DNA of 8,273 nt. Source: an archaeon. GTDB lineage: Archaea > Thermoproteota > Nitrososphaeria > Nitrososphaerales > CADDZS01. The notes below the pieces were generated by a model. That model was not told the origin of the DNA and ran no database searches. It saw nothing but the letters and a program-made list of their open reading frames with translations. A program made the translations under genes and the position numbers. The stretch spans positions 1 to 8,273 of the forward strand of contig JAKAPU010000123.1 of the NCBI GenBank assembly GCA_021806865.1, in the 5' to 3' direction. Position 1 is the first letter of the stretch, and every line of letters begins with the position of its first letter. Below are positions 1 through 7,000 of the stretch, one piece after another.

Positions 1-660
1 ACCCCAAGGCATCTGTGCGAACACCACGCGTGTGCGGTTGAGTTTGGTTTTCTGAAAGACGAGCTTGACACAGAGCGTGTTGAAGAGGCGCTGATGGCTT
101 ACTCTCTAGGCAAAGTGGTTGAAGACTGCAAAACTGAACTCGAACTGTTGGGAGCGAAGCGGGAAAAGCCCCAGACTCCGTTCCCGGAAGTGAGGTTTCC
201 AGAAGTCTACGACATTCTGAAAGAATACGGAAAGGTAGTACCATTCGGCGAAGAACCAGACAGAGAAGGAGAGGCCATTCTTGCGAAACACGTCAAGGAG
301 AAGACGAAAAGCGACTTTTTCTTCATGAACAGGTTCCCATTCAATGTGAAACCATTCTACGTTGCTCGTGTTGACGAAGACCCACAGTGGGCGAGAAGCG
401 TCGACATGATCTACAGAGGAATGGAGCTTTCCTCTGGAGGGCAGCGCGAACATCGCTACAGCAAGTTAATGGAGCAAGTGAAGATCAAAGGACTGAATGA
501 AAAGGAGCTGTCATGGTTTACTGACAATTTCAAGTATGGAGTGCCTCCCCACGGAGGTTTCGCAGTGGGGATAGAACGCACGGTCATGCAGATGCTCGGT
601 GTAGAAAATATTCGCGAAGTGTGCCTTTTCCCAAGAACACCAGAAAGATTGAGGCCGTAG
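1..660 (+). CDS. aspS: Aspartyl-tRNA synthetase, archaeal type (C-terminal half, 5' end cut by window)
   Basis: Class IIb aminoacyl-tRNA synthetase that charges tRNA with aspartate in the cytoplasm. The frame is open from base 1, so the first ATG (94) is internal; 219 codons are visible out of a usual ~430. It begins inside class II motif 2 (TPRHLCEH, codons 1-8, matching the family's T-x-RHL-x-E). The active-site segment SGGQREH (145-151) resembles the AspRS pattern SGxQRxH rather than the GGSxREER of AsnRS. Motif 3 is PPHGGFAVGIER (182-193) with the ATP-binding arginine at the end. It closes with the typical LFPRTPERLRP tail and a TAG stop. The anticodon-binding OB fold lies outside the window, so I cannot say whether the enzyme also charges tRNA-Asn. 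It converges on cdvC with only 20 bp between stop codons. Confidence 0.93.
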   Translation, partial: TPRHLCEHHACAVEFGFLKDELDTERVEEALMAYSLGKVVEDCKTELELLGAKREKPQTPFPEVRFPEVYDILKEYGKVVPFGEEPDREGEAILAKHVKEKTKSDFFFMNRFPFNVKPFYVARVDEDPQWARSVDMIYRGMELSSGGQREHRYSKLMEQVKIKGLNEKELSWFTDNFKYGVPPHGGFAVGIERTVMQMLGVENIREVCLFPRTPERLRP

Positions 661-680
661 TGACCTCGAATCATCCCTGT

Positions 681-1943
681 CTAGAGCGCCTTAAAGTTCT
701 CAGCCCAGTTCGCGTACGCTCGAAGCATTTCTTGCGAAACGCTCGGCCTTCTCAGTCTCAGGATTTCCTTGAAATCATCGACATCTATTGGGCGAGGTTG
801 GATTTCTTTATTGTCAGCGCCTGCCGCGTCAAAGAGTTCCGAGACAACTCTCAACTGGACAGATTGACAGATATCGCGCATGTCTGATCCCGAGTAACCT
901 TCGGTCAGCTTTGCCAGATCGTCGAGCTTCAAAGATACGTCAATCTTTAGCGGAGCCGTGTACTGTTTCAGCATTTGAGTTCTAGCCCTAATGTCGGGCA
1001 GCGGCACGTAGATTCTCTTCTGGAATCGTCTCAAGAACGGCCAGTCAAGCGCCCAGGGCTTGTTGGTTGCACCTATTACGTAAAGGTGCAAGTTCTTGCC
1101 CTTGTCAGCGATTCCGTCCATTTCCTTCAGGAATTGATTCCGCACTCGGACCTCGCCTCCCACTTCGTTTGTTCTCGAACCGAGTATTGAGTCGAGTTCG
1201 TCAATGAAAACAATCACAGACTTTGCTTCTTTCTCGAGAAGTTTGCGAGCAGAGTTGAACAGTTTTGCAACATTCTTCTCGCCTTCACCGAGCCACTTTG
1301 ACATTATCGATGCTGCATCAACTGTGATGAAGTAGCTGTCTATTTCCGACGCTGTCGCTGCTGCGAGGAGCGTCTTTCCACAACCGGGCGGACCGTACAT
1401 GAGCATTCCGCGTGGCCATCCCAGTGGAAAGAGATCTGGTCTTTGCACTGGAAAAATTATCGATTCCCGGAGAGCCTTCTTTGCGTCTTCCAACCCAACG
1501 ACTTCGTCCCACTTGATGGTGGGCTTTTCCTTCATAATCAAGTCGTTGTAGTTCGCTTTTAGCTGAGGAACTACCTGTGGTGAGCCCTTGTCGGCATCAG
1601 GTTGAACCACAGAGCGAGGTTGTTCCACCGATGGGCGGGGTCCACCAGATTTGACTGGCGGTGTGAACGTGAAGCCGGCTGAAGAGTCCTCCTCAGGTGG
1701 CGGCTCGATTCCATGTGCCGCCTGAAGCGCCTTCACCCTTTCCTGGTATAGCTGCGCCCGTTGTAAGTACATACTGTTCAGTTTATAGTCTGGGTAGAGC
1801 TGCGCCAGCTGTACCAGTGTTTGAATTGCATTTTGATAGTTCTTGATTGCCATACCTCTTGCACCCTGCGAATCGAATCTGATTGCTTCAGACGCGTATC
1901 GCTGGGCTGCACCTTCGAGAACCTTGGCTGGACTTTCGCTCAT
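681..1943 (-). CDS. cdvC: CdvC / Vps4-like AAA+ ATPase (MIT domain plus AAA domain)
   Basis: ATPase that extracts and remodels ESCRT-III (CdvB) polymers during archaeal cell division, acting at the division-site membrane. The 420-residue length is normal for the family, with an ATG start. Residues ~5-75 form a three-helix MIT domain, which in this family binds ESCRT-III tails; ~76-130 is a Pro-rich linker. The AAA+ module follows: Walker A GPPGCGKT (184-191), pore-loop SKWLGEGEK (215-223), Walker B VIVFIDELD (243-251; D248, E249), sensor-1 asparagine N294 in GATNKP, and arginine-finger residues R305/R306 in FLRRFQKRIYVPLP. The C-terminal helix ANWAENFKAL (411-420) matches the Vps4 C-terminal helix. 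All catalytic residues are present. It is the third gene of the minus-strand division cluster, 123 bp after the winged-helix cdvB. A GGTGAG Shine-Dalgarno-like stretch lies ~11 nt before the ATG, with a TATA-like element ~34 nt before it. Confidence 0.96.
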   Translation of the reverse strand: MSESPAKVLEGAAQRYASEAIRFDSQGARGMAIKNYQNAIQTLVQLAQLYPDYKLNSMYLQRAQLYQERVKALQAAHGIEPPPEEDSSAGFTFTPPVKSGGPRPSVEQPRSVVQPDADKGSPQVVPQLKANYNDLIMKEKPTIKWDEVVGLEDAKKALRESIIFPVQRPDLFPLGWPRGMLMYGPPGCGKTLLAAATASEIDSYFITVDAASIMSKWLGEGEKNVAKLFNSARKLLEKEAKSVIVFIDELDSILGSRTNEVGGEVRVRNQFLKEMDGIADKGKNLHLYVIGATNKPWALDWPFLRRFQKRIYVPLPDIRARTQMLKQYTAPLKIDVSLKLDDLAKLTEGYSGSDMRDICQSVQLRVVSELFDAAGADNKEIQPRPIDVDDFKEILRLRRPSVSQEMLRAYANWAENFKAL

Positions 1944-1959
1944 GATCTTTTGCTCACCA

Positions 1960-1992
1960 ATTGCATAGAGTGAATAGTATTCCGAACTATGC
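1960..1992 (-). promoter_or_regulatory. Putative cdvC promoter with nested dyad around the TATA-like element
   Basis: In the 123-bp gap before cdvC, the minus strand carries an AATACTATT element (1973-1981) about 34 nt upstream of the ATG. That spacing suits an archaeal TATA box serving a transcript with a very short leader. The element is the core of a perfect 11-bp palindrome (GAATA-G-TATTC, 1972-1982). Around it are 6-bp inverted arms GCATAG (1963-1968) and CTATGC (1987-1992), almost concentric with the core. A regulator bound here would compete with TBP. The dyads are seen directly; the promoter and operator roles are inferred. The rest of the gap (1993-2066) shows nothing else convincing. 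Confidence 0.35.
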
Positions 1993-2066
1993 CATACCGC
2001 AGGACGGTGGAACTTCTTGTCATTTCGATTTTCGCTCTTTTTGTGGAGGTTCTTCCATACAGAAAT

Positions 2067-2954
2067 TCATGTCCCCGGGCCGCTGGGCACACGCTTCACT
2101 GTATGAGAAGATGTTGCGTTGAATTTCTTTTCCGCTAGCACTTTGATGTATGCTTGTTCAACAAGATCGACTGGTAGATTTAGTTGAGCTGACGCATCGA
2201 CTACGTCTATTTTGGACCCGCCGGACGATTTGATATAGTTCTTGACAGCGTGTTCCGGATCCTCGGGAATCTCATCGAATGAAGAATAGAGTACTGGTTT
2301 GAACTCCTCCGATTCGAGGCCTTCACTTTCGTCGTCTGTTGCAAGCAAAGCAACCCTTTTTGTTTTCTCGAAGATAGATTCTCCATTTGTTTCGCCTTGC
2401 TGGATTGACTTTGGAAGTTCCGAGAGATCAGAAGTTCTCTCGTTAATCAACTGCTGAGCCTTGCTGAAAATTTCACCAGGGGTGTCAGCAAGAGAGATAG
2501 TTACGTTTGGAGATAGCATACCGAGTTCCGAAAGAATGTTCTTGAGTGATTCGTTGATTTCTGAAGAAGCATGCTCGATGTTCGGCGCAATTTCTGAAAC
2601 TGACTTGCCTATCTTCTTGACTGCTTCGAAAGCATTGGACAACACGTGCATGATGTCTCCGACATCTCTTATTGTCTCCAATCGGACGTTTATGTGAAGG
2701 AGTGCCAACTCAGAAGCGTTCACCACTCGTGTTATCTTCTGTAATTCCACATGCTCAGCAGCAAGTATCCGAGCGCGCATTTCGTCGTTCTTCTCAATTG
2801 CACGGACAGTGAGATCAAACATCCCTTTCCTTCTTTCTTCCAAGCGATAGCGCAATTGTTCCAAATCTCGCCTTTGGGTTTCCACCTGTCTTATGGCCTG
2901 TGAGATCTTCTCTTTGATTCCCTTGTCATCGGTTTCAGGAGTGAAAACGCCCAA
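2067..2954 (-). CDS. cdvB: CdvB-family ESCRT-III protein with C-terminal winged-helix domain
   Basis: ESCRT-III homologue expected to polymerise at the division site. Of 295 residues, ~13-150 form the charged, helical Snf7-like core, which aligns without gaps to residues 30-63 of the neighbouring paralogue and continues through RLETIRDVGDI (91-101), matching RLNTVQELGDI there. Residues 155-183 correspond to the paralogue's tail but keep only SELP of its FPDLP motif. An acidic linker (206-218) leads to a winged-helix-like domain (~233-277: AVKNYIKSSGG...VVDASAQL...DLVEQAYIKVLAEKK). In Sulfolobus CdvB, this domain binds CdvA. The start is TTG at 2954: homology with the paralogue reaches back to residue 13, an in-frame TGA lies at 2963-2961, and no other ATG/GTG/TTG falls between. 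A GAGG motif 10 nt upstream supports this start. The protein lacks the GPLKPR basic motif seen in the paralogue. Confidence 0.9.
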   Translation of the reverse strand: MGVFTPETDDKGIKEKISQAIRQVETQRRDLEQLRYRLEERRKGMFDLTVRAIEKNDEMRARILAAEHVELQKITRVVNASELALLHINVRLETIRDVGDIMHVLSNAFEAVKKIGKSVSEIAPNIEHASSEINESLKNILSELGMLSPNVTISLADTPGEIFSKAQQLINERTSDLSELPKSIQQGETNGESIFEKTKRVALLATDDESEGLESEEFKPVLYSSFDEIPEDPEHAVKNYIKSSGGSKIDVVDASAQLNLPVDLVEQAYIKVLAEKKFNATSSHTVKRVPSGPGT

Positions 2955-2964
2955 AGAGGATCAG

Positions 2965-2968
2965 CCTC
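2965..2968 (-). promoter_or_regulatory. Shine-Dalgarno-like GAGG supporting the TTG start of the winged-helix cdvB
   Basis: On the minus strand GAGG lies 10 nt before the TTG at 2954 and can pair with the CCUC of the archaeal 16S rRNA 3' end. It overlaps the TGA stop (2969-2967) of an in-phase upstream mini-ORF, so reinitiation or coupling is conceivable. The motif is seen; its use is inferred. Confidence 0.35.
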
Positions 2969-3084
2969 AAATGATCGAAAATGGCGTGATCGTGTTTGTT
3001 TGGGCTGTGGTCATTCGTCGATCTCTCTCGATTTCTTCAATAACTATTGGTTGCGTTTCAGTCATACTCAAAAACAAGTCGGAC

Positions 3085-3105
3085 AAGTGCAATAGCATTG
3101 CACTT
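3085..3105. repeat. Perfect 9-bp inverted repeat between the two cdvB genes
   Basis: Arms AAGTGCAAT (3085-3093) and ATTGCACTT (3097-3105) are exact reverse complements separated by AGC. The dyad lies in the 271-bp gap between the cdvB paralogues, ~131-151 nt upstream of the TTG of the winged-helix gene. In minus-strand RNA it would be a tight 9-bp hairpin with a weak T-run (TTGTTTTTG) ten bases beyond. It could be an operator for a dimeric regulator, an RNA hairpin or a weak terminator; the sequence alone does not decide. Confidence 0.5.
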
Positions 3106-3160
3106 CTCTGGCTTCGAGCAAACGCATCTTTGGCAGACGCAATTATCCCTTAATGGAGTT

Positions 3161-3221
3161 AAGTAAAAAGAAGAGAATGACTGTGCCGCATTGGCACAGT
3201 GCCTCTCATTTCTATTCTTCT
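3161..3221 (-). terminator. Hairpin plus T-tract after the first cdvB gene (putative terminator)
   Basis: Starting 4 nt after the TAA of the upstream cdvB, the minus strand forms a perfect 8-bp stem (ACTGTGCC / GGCACAGT, 3200-3193 and 3187-3180) with a 5-nt loop. The stem can be lengthened by imperfect pairing of AGAAGA...AATGA-type flanks, with a GAGGC bulge. It runs into a pyrimidine-rich stretch and TTTTTA (3169-3164). Archaeal termination mainly needs the U-rich tract, which is present. The structure is visible; that it ends or attenuates transcription before the winged-helix cdvB is inferred. Confidence 0.45.
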
Positions 3222-3225
3222 GATT

Positions 3226-3870
3226 TTAGGAGAAACCAGCCGCCTCGGTTCCCGCGGGAACTGAGGATGGCAGGTCAGGGAATTTGTCGCGCATCTTCTG
3301 CTCGGCAACTGCGCCTGCTTCAGCCAAGATCTTGTCGGCCTCTTCGTTGGCAGACTCGAAATTGATGACGCCTGCGCCCAGCTGTCCAGCGTCGACTAGA
3401 ATACTGCTGAGCAGTCCGGAAATTTCTCCGATTTCGTGTTCGGCCTCTGGAATCACGCTCACCAATCCTGATCGGACGTTTCGGATGACTCCCATAGCAG
3501 GCGATAGAGTGACAACAATGTCGCCGAGTTCCTGCACAGTGTTGAGTCTGAGTGTGATCTGTTCCAACGCCAATTTCGCTTGAGTAACCATCTTGTTCAT
3601 CTTGCGAACTTCGGATAACTCATTCGCAAGGATGTTAGCATGCTGTGTATCATGCTTCTGGATTGCGGCAACGACTTTGTTAAAGATCGAGGCATCTCTT
3701 TCTCTAAGTTTTGCCGAAGTCGCATCTAGTTTCGCGATCTGTACTTGAATCTGTCTTCCAGCCTGCTCAAGTCGTGGTTTGAGTGGTCCTGGAGCACGCA
3801 CGGATTCCTTTACTCGAGTGCCGAAGCCCTCGGTAGGGGATTTCTGCCATCTTGACGAGAACTGTGACAT
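3226..3870 (-). CDS. cdvB: CdvB-family ESCRT-III protein (paralogue without winged helix)
   Basis: ESCRT-III paralogue of 214 residues, expected to assemble into division-site filaments and be remodelled by CdvC. The N-terminus (MSQFSSRWQK) leads into the basic GPLKPRLEQA motif (28-37), common at the start of TACK CdvB cores. The helical Snf7-like core spans ~35-165. The tail EEADKILAEAGAVAEQKM (177-193) ends in KFPDLPSSVP (196-205), a Pro-rich stretch resembling a type-2 MIT-interacting motif, the likely contact with the CdvC MIT domain. No winged helix follows. The ATG start at 3870 has GGTG ~10 nt upstream. It is the first gene of the minus-strand division cluster and is divergent from ileS. 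Residues after 205 are low-complexity and poorly conserved in appearance. ESCRT-III identity is strong; which numbered CdvB paralogue it is cannot be decided here. Confidence 0.9.
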   Translation of the reverse strand: MSQFSSRWQKSPTEGFGTRVKESVRAPGPLKPRLEQAGRQIQVQIAKLDATSAKLRERDASIFNKVVAAIQKHDTQHANILANELSEVRKMNKMVTQAKLALEQITLRLNTVQELGDIVVTLSPAMGVIRNVRSGLVSVIPEAEHEIGEISGLLSSILVDAGQLGAGVINFESANEEADKILAEAGAVAEQKMRDKFPDLPSSVPAGTEAAGFS

Positions 3871-3926
3871 TAGGTTTTAGCACCAAACGAATACTTCTGG
3901 TATCGAACGATAACAGTCTAGGTGAA

Positions 3927-3955
3927 TTAGCGTTCACTTTACGCTAAAAATAATC
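3927..3955 (-). promoter_or_regulatory. Putative cdvB promoter with 7-bp inverted repeat in the divergent cdvB/ileS gap
   Basis: Arms TTAGCGT (3927-3933) and ACGCTAA (3941-3947) are exact reverse complements around a 7-nt spacer. The minus strand just upstream reads TTATTTTTA (3953-3945), a TATA-like stretch that touches the dyad. With the usual ~25-bp spacing, transcription would start near 3925, placing the dyad between TATA and start site, a common repressor position in archaea, with a leader of ~55 nt to the ATG at 3870. A smaller dyad TATCG-AA-CGATA (3901-3912) lies in that leader. The repeats are seen; promoter and operator use are inferred. Confidence 0.35.
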
Positions 3956-4009
3956 AACTAGTTTTGACCAATGAATCCGACGTCAATGAGAACCTATTGC
4001 ATAACTTCT

Positions 4010-4016
4010 AAATATG
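4010..4016 (+). promoter_or_regulatory. TATA-like element upstream of ileS
   Basis: TAAATAT on the plus strand, 60 nt before the TTG used here as the ileS start, is the best TATA-like match in this half of the gap. A start site ~25 nt downstream would fall near 4038. No clear Shine-Dalgarno precedes the start codon. This is a single short A/T match and is weak evidence. Confidence 0.25.
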
Positions 4017-4075
4017 AAGAAATCGATTTTCTTTTTGGGGTCTAGATTGCCTGGTGGGTATCAAATTCGGCAACT

Positions 4076-7000
4076 TTGGCACGCGCTTTCCTGAATTTGT
4101 CAATCTGGAAAACACCAATAGACCTCTTAGAACGTGTGTATCAACCTATTTGGAAGTTTGCAGATTTGACTGATCCCGCATTTAGCAACCCCGTAGCAGC
4201 TTCTGACAATTCGCTGGACAGTAGCTACGATCCCAAGAAGATAGAGGCATCAATACGGGACACTTGGGAGAGGATCGGCCTCAGAAGACTGTTGGAGCAA
4301 AAATTTCAGGGAAAGAAGAAGGAAGGCTACGTGGAAGGGCCACCTACGCTCAATGGTGAGCCGCACATGGGTCATCTCCGCGGCAGGGTAATGAAAGACC
4401 TTTGGTACAGGTTCGAGACGCTCCGCAGAAGAAATATTGATTTTCGTGGTGGCTGGGATTGCCAAGGCTTGCCCGTTGAACTTCAGGCTGAGAAAGAATT
4501 AGGGCTGACCGGGGACAAGACAAACAATCTCAAAAGGATTGGCGAGGAGAAACTTGTCGAAACTTGCAAATCAATGGTTTTGAAGTATCACGACGTATGG
4601 CGCAAATCTGATGAGCTTCTGGGACTATTGATAAATGACGAAAAGGCGTACTGGACTTTTCGAGACTCCTACATCGAGCGTGAATGGCAGATTCTCAGGT
4701 CAGCCTGGAACAATGGCATACTTTCTGAAGGGTACAGAGTCACACCATTCTGTCCTCACTGTCAGACTTCGCTTTCTTCCGCTGAGGTCGCTCTGGGCGG
4801 TTATCAGAATCTCGAAGATCCCTCAATGTACTTCAAAATGAAGGTCCCCGATGAAGGAGTGTACCTCGTCCTATGGACGACCATGCCATTTACAGTCGTC
4901 ACGGATGAACTAGTCGGTGCAAAACCCGAAGCAGAGTATTGCTACGTCAGAGTGAAAGAACCTTCCGAAGAAACCTGGATAGTCGGTGCTGACCGACTGG
5001 AGGCTCTGATGAAGGAGCTTCACGTCCAGAGTTTCGAAGTGACGCGGAAAGTGAAAGGCAAGCAGCTTGAGGGGCTCAGATATGTCCATCCCTTGGCAGA
5101 CTCCATCCCACGCCAGAAAGAGATTGAAGCACAGAACGAGAAAGTCCACGCGGTCGTAGCAGAAGAATTTGTTGATACAACAACAGGTTCTGGACTTGTC
5201 CATATGTCTCCTGCAAACGGCGAGGATGATTTTGAGGTGTCACAAAGACGTGGCATCCCCGTGTTCAACCCTATCGACAGCCAGGCAATCTTCACATCTG
5301 AGGCTGGAATATTCTCTGGACTTTTTGTGCGCGACGCAGATGCGAAAGTCTCTGAGTCCCTCAAAGAAGTAGGCGCACTGCTGCGTTTGGGTCGACTAAA
5401 GCATGAGTACCCAGTGTGTTGGAGGTCTGGTCACAGACTCGTGTGGCTCGCACGTCGCGAGTACTTTTACTTTGTTGACAGGTTGAAAGACAAAGCTGTT
5501 GACGCTGCTTCAAACACAGAGTATTACTACGAACAACCCAAAAACAGATTCATCGAAATTATCAAGGAAAAGAGGCCATGGTGCATTTCAAGAGAACGGG
5601 TTTGGGGCTCTCCGCTTCCGATATGGAAGTGTGCCTCATGCAACGAGAAACTGGCTCTCTTCTCTAGAAAGGAGATCGTAGATAGGGCAAAGATCCTACC
5701 CGACGGTCCACAATTCGAGCTTCACCGACCCTGGATCGATCGGATCGTCATCCTATGTCCGAAGTGCAATTTGGAGATGCAAAGAGAACCGTTCGTACTG
5801 GATACGTGGCACAATAGCGGTGCCGCACCGTACGCGTCACTAAGCAATGAAGAGCACGAGAGTTACCTTCCACTTCCCTTTCTGACAGAAGGGATAGATC
5901 AAACTCGTGGTTGGGCGTACACACTATTGATCGAAAATATCATACTGAAGATGAAGAGCGATTCACCATTTGCATCGTTTCTGTTTCAGGGTCACGTCCT
6001 AGATGAAAAAGGAGAGAAACTTAGCAAGAGCAAGGGGAACTACATCCCAGTTCCTCAGCTACTGGATAGATTTTCAGTGGACCTCATTCGTCTTTATCTC
6101 ATGTGGAAGGCAAGCCCGATCGACTCAATCAATTTCAGCCCATCTGAAATGGTTACACGGCCCTACCAGATACTGAACACGCTATACCACATGCATGTAT
6201 TCTATCTCCAGAATTCCTCGTTTGACGGCTTCAAGTTCTCAAGAGAGGCGAGGAAAATTATTGAAGGGCATAGAAACTCATTGAAGAAACAAGACAGTTG
6301 GCTACTGTCAAAGCTTGAGCTGCTGCTCGACACTTGCACAGTAGCTTACACTCAAGCAAAATACCACGAGGCAGCTAGAGCTATTGAGCACTTTCTGATC
6401 GACGACCTGAGCCAGACGTACATTCCCATCATCCGCAGCGAAATGTGGGAGGAAAACGAACAAACCAAGATAAGACGCGAGGTTATCTATTCTGTTCTCG
6501 CGACGGTCCTCGAATACTGCGATTTGCTTCTCCACCCAATTTCTCCGTACTTGACTGAACATCTGGCAAGAAAGACATTCGGCATAGATTCCTTGTTGTT
6601 GAATAACTGGCCAGAGGCCAAGCCCGCATTCAGAAACGAGCGGTTGGAGGTTGAATTTGACCTTCTAACGAGGATAGTCTCCCTCACGAACTCCGCACGC
6701 ATGAAAGGTAAAGTTAAGCGAAGGTGGCCACTCAGAGTCGCGTTCTACCTTGTGTCCGAAGACGAGAAGGATCTTGTCACGAGCAATATGGACATCCTCT
6801 TGGAGCAAACAAATCTCTCGAGAATTGAAATTGACTCTGATCCTTCCAGACTTCCAATAAGTGTTTCCGCAAAGCCAAATTTCCAGCTTGTGGCCCCGAG
6901 GGCAAAGGCCAGGATGAACGAGCTAACGTCGGCAATTGCGAAGGCAGATGCAGCTTGGCTTTTCAACGAAATCGCAAGAAATGGAAAAGTCAGACTACCA

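Noticed and set aside
94..660. aspS start at ATG 94
   Set aside because: The frame is open to base 1 and the upstream codons encode class II motif 2 (TPRHLCEH), so this ATG is internal.
2967..3098. In-phase mini-ORF as a separate protein-coding gene
   Set aside because: Kept only as a finding: 32-43 codons, no clear ribosome site, no family recognised and no comparative data; not strong enough for a CDS entry.
2893..3153. Plus-strand open frame of 86 codons crossing the gap between the cdvB genes
   Set aside because: It starts inside cdvB antisense, has no recognisable motif or ribosome site, and its composition follows the minus-strand mini-ORF; treated as a shadow.
2955..3225. tRNA or C/D-box sRNA gene in the 271-bp gap
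   Set aside because: No T-loop GTTCRA with matching acceptor stem, and no properly spaced RTGATGA/CTGA box pairs could be found on either strand.
2680..3482. ATCGGACGTTT shared by both cdvB genes
   Set aside because: It encodes NVR at non-homologous positions of the two proteins (residue ~89 versus ~131), so it looks like coincidence rather than a repeat or gene-conversion trace.
1960..4003. 8-mer ATTGCATA present both before cdvC (1960-1967) and before ileS (3996-4003)
   Set aside because: One shared 8-mer between two AT-rich gaps of 123 and 205 bp is expected by chance at roughly this frequency; not a supported shared operator.
4014..4094. Small plus-strand ORF (26 codons, begins MKKSIFFLGS) just before ileS
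   Set aside because: It overlaps the TATA-like element and the ileS start in another frame, lacks a ribosome site, and nothing but its length distinguishes it from chance.
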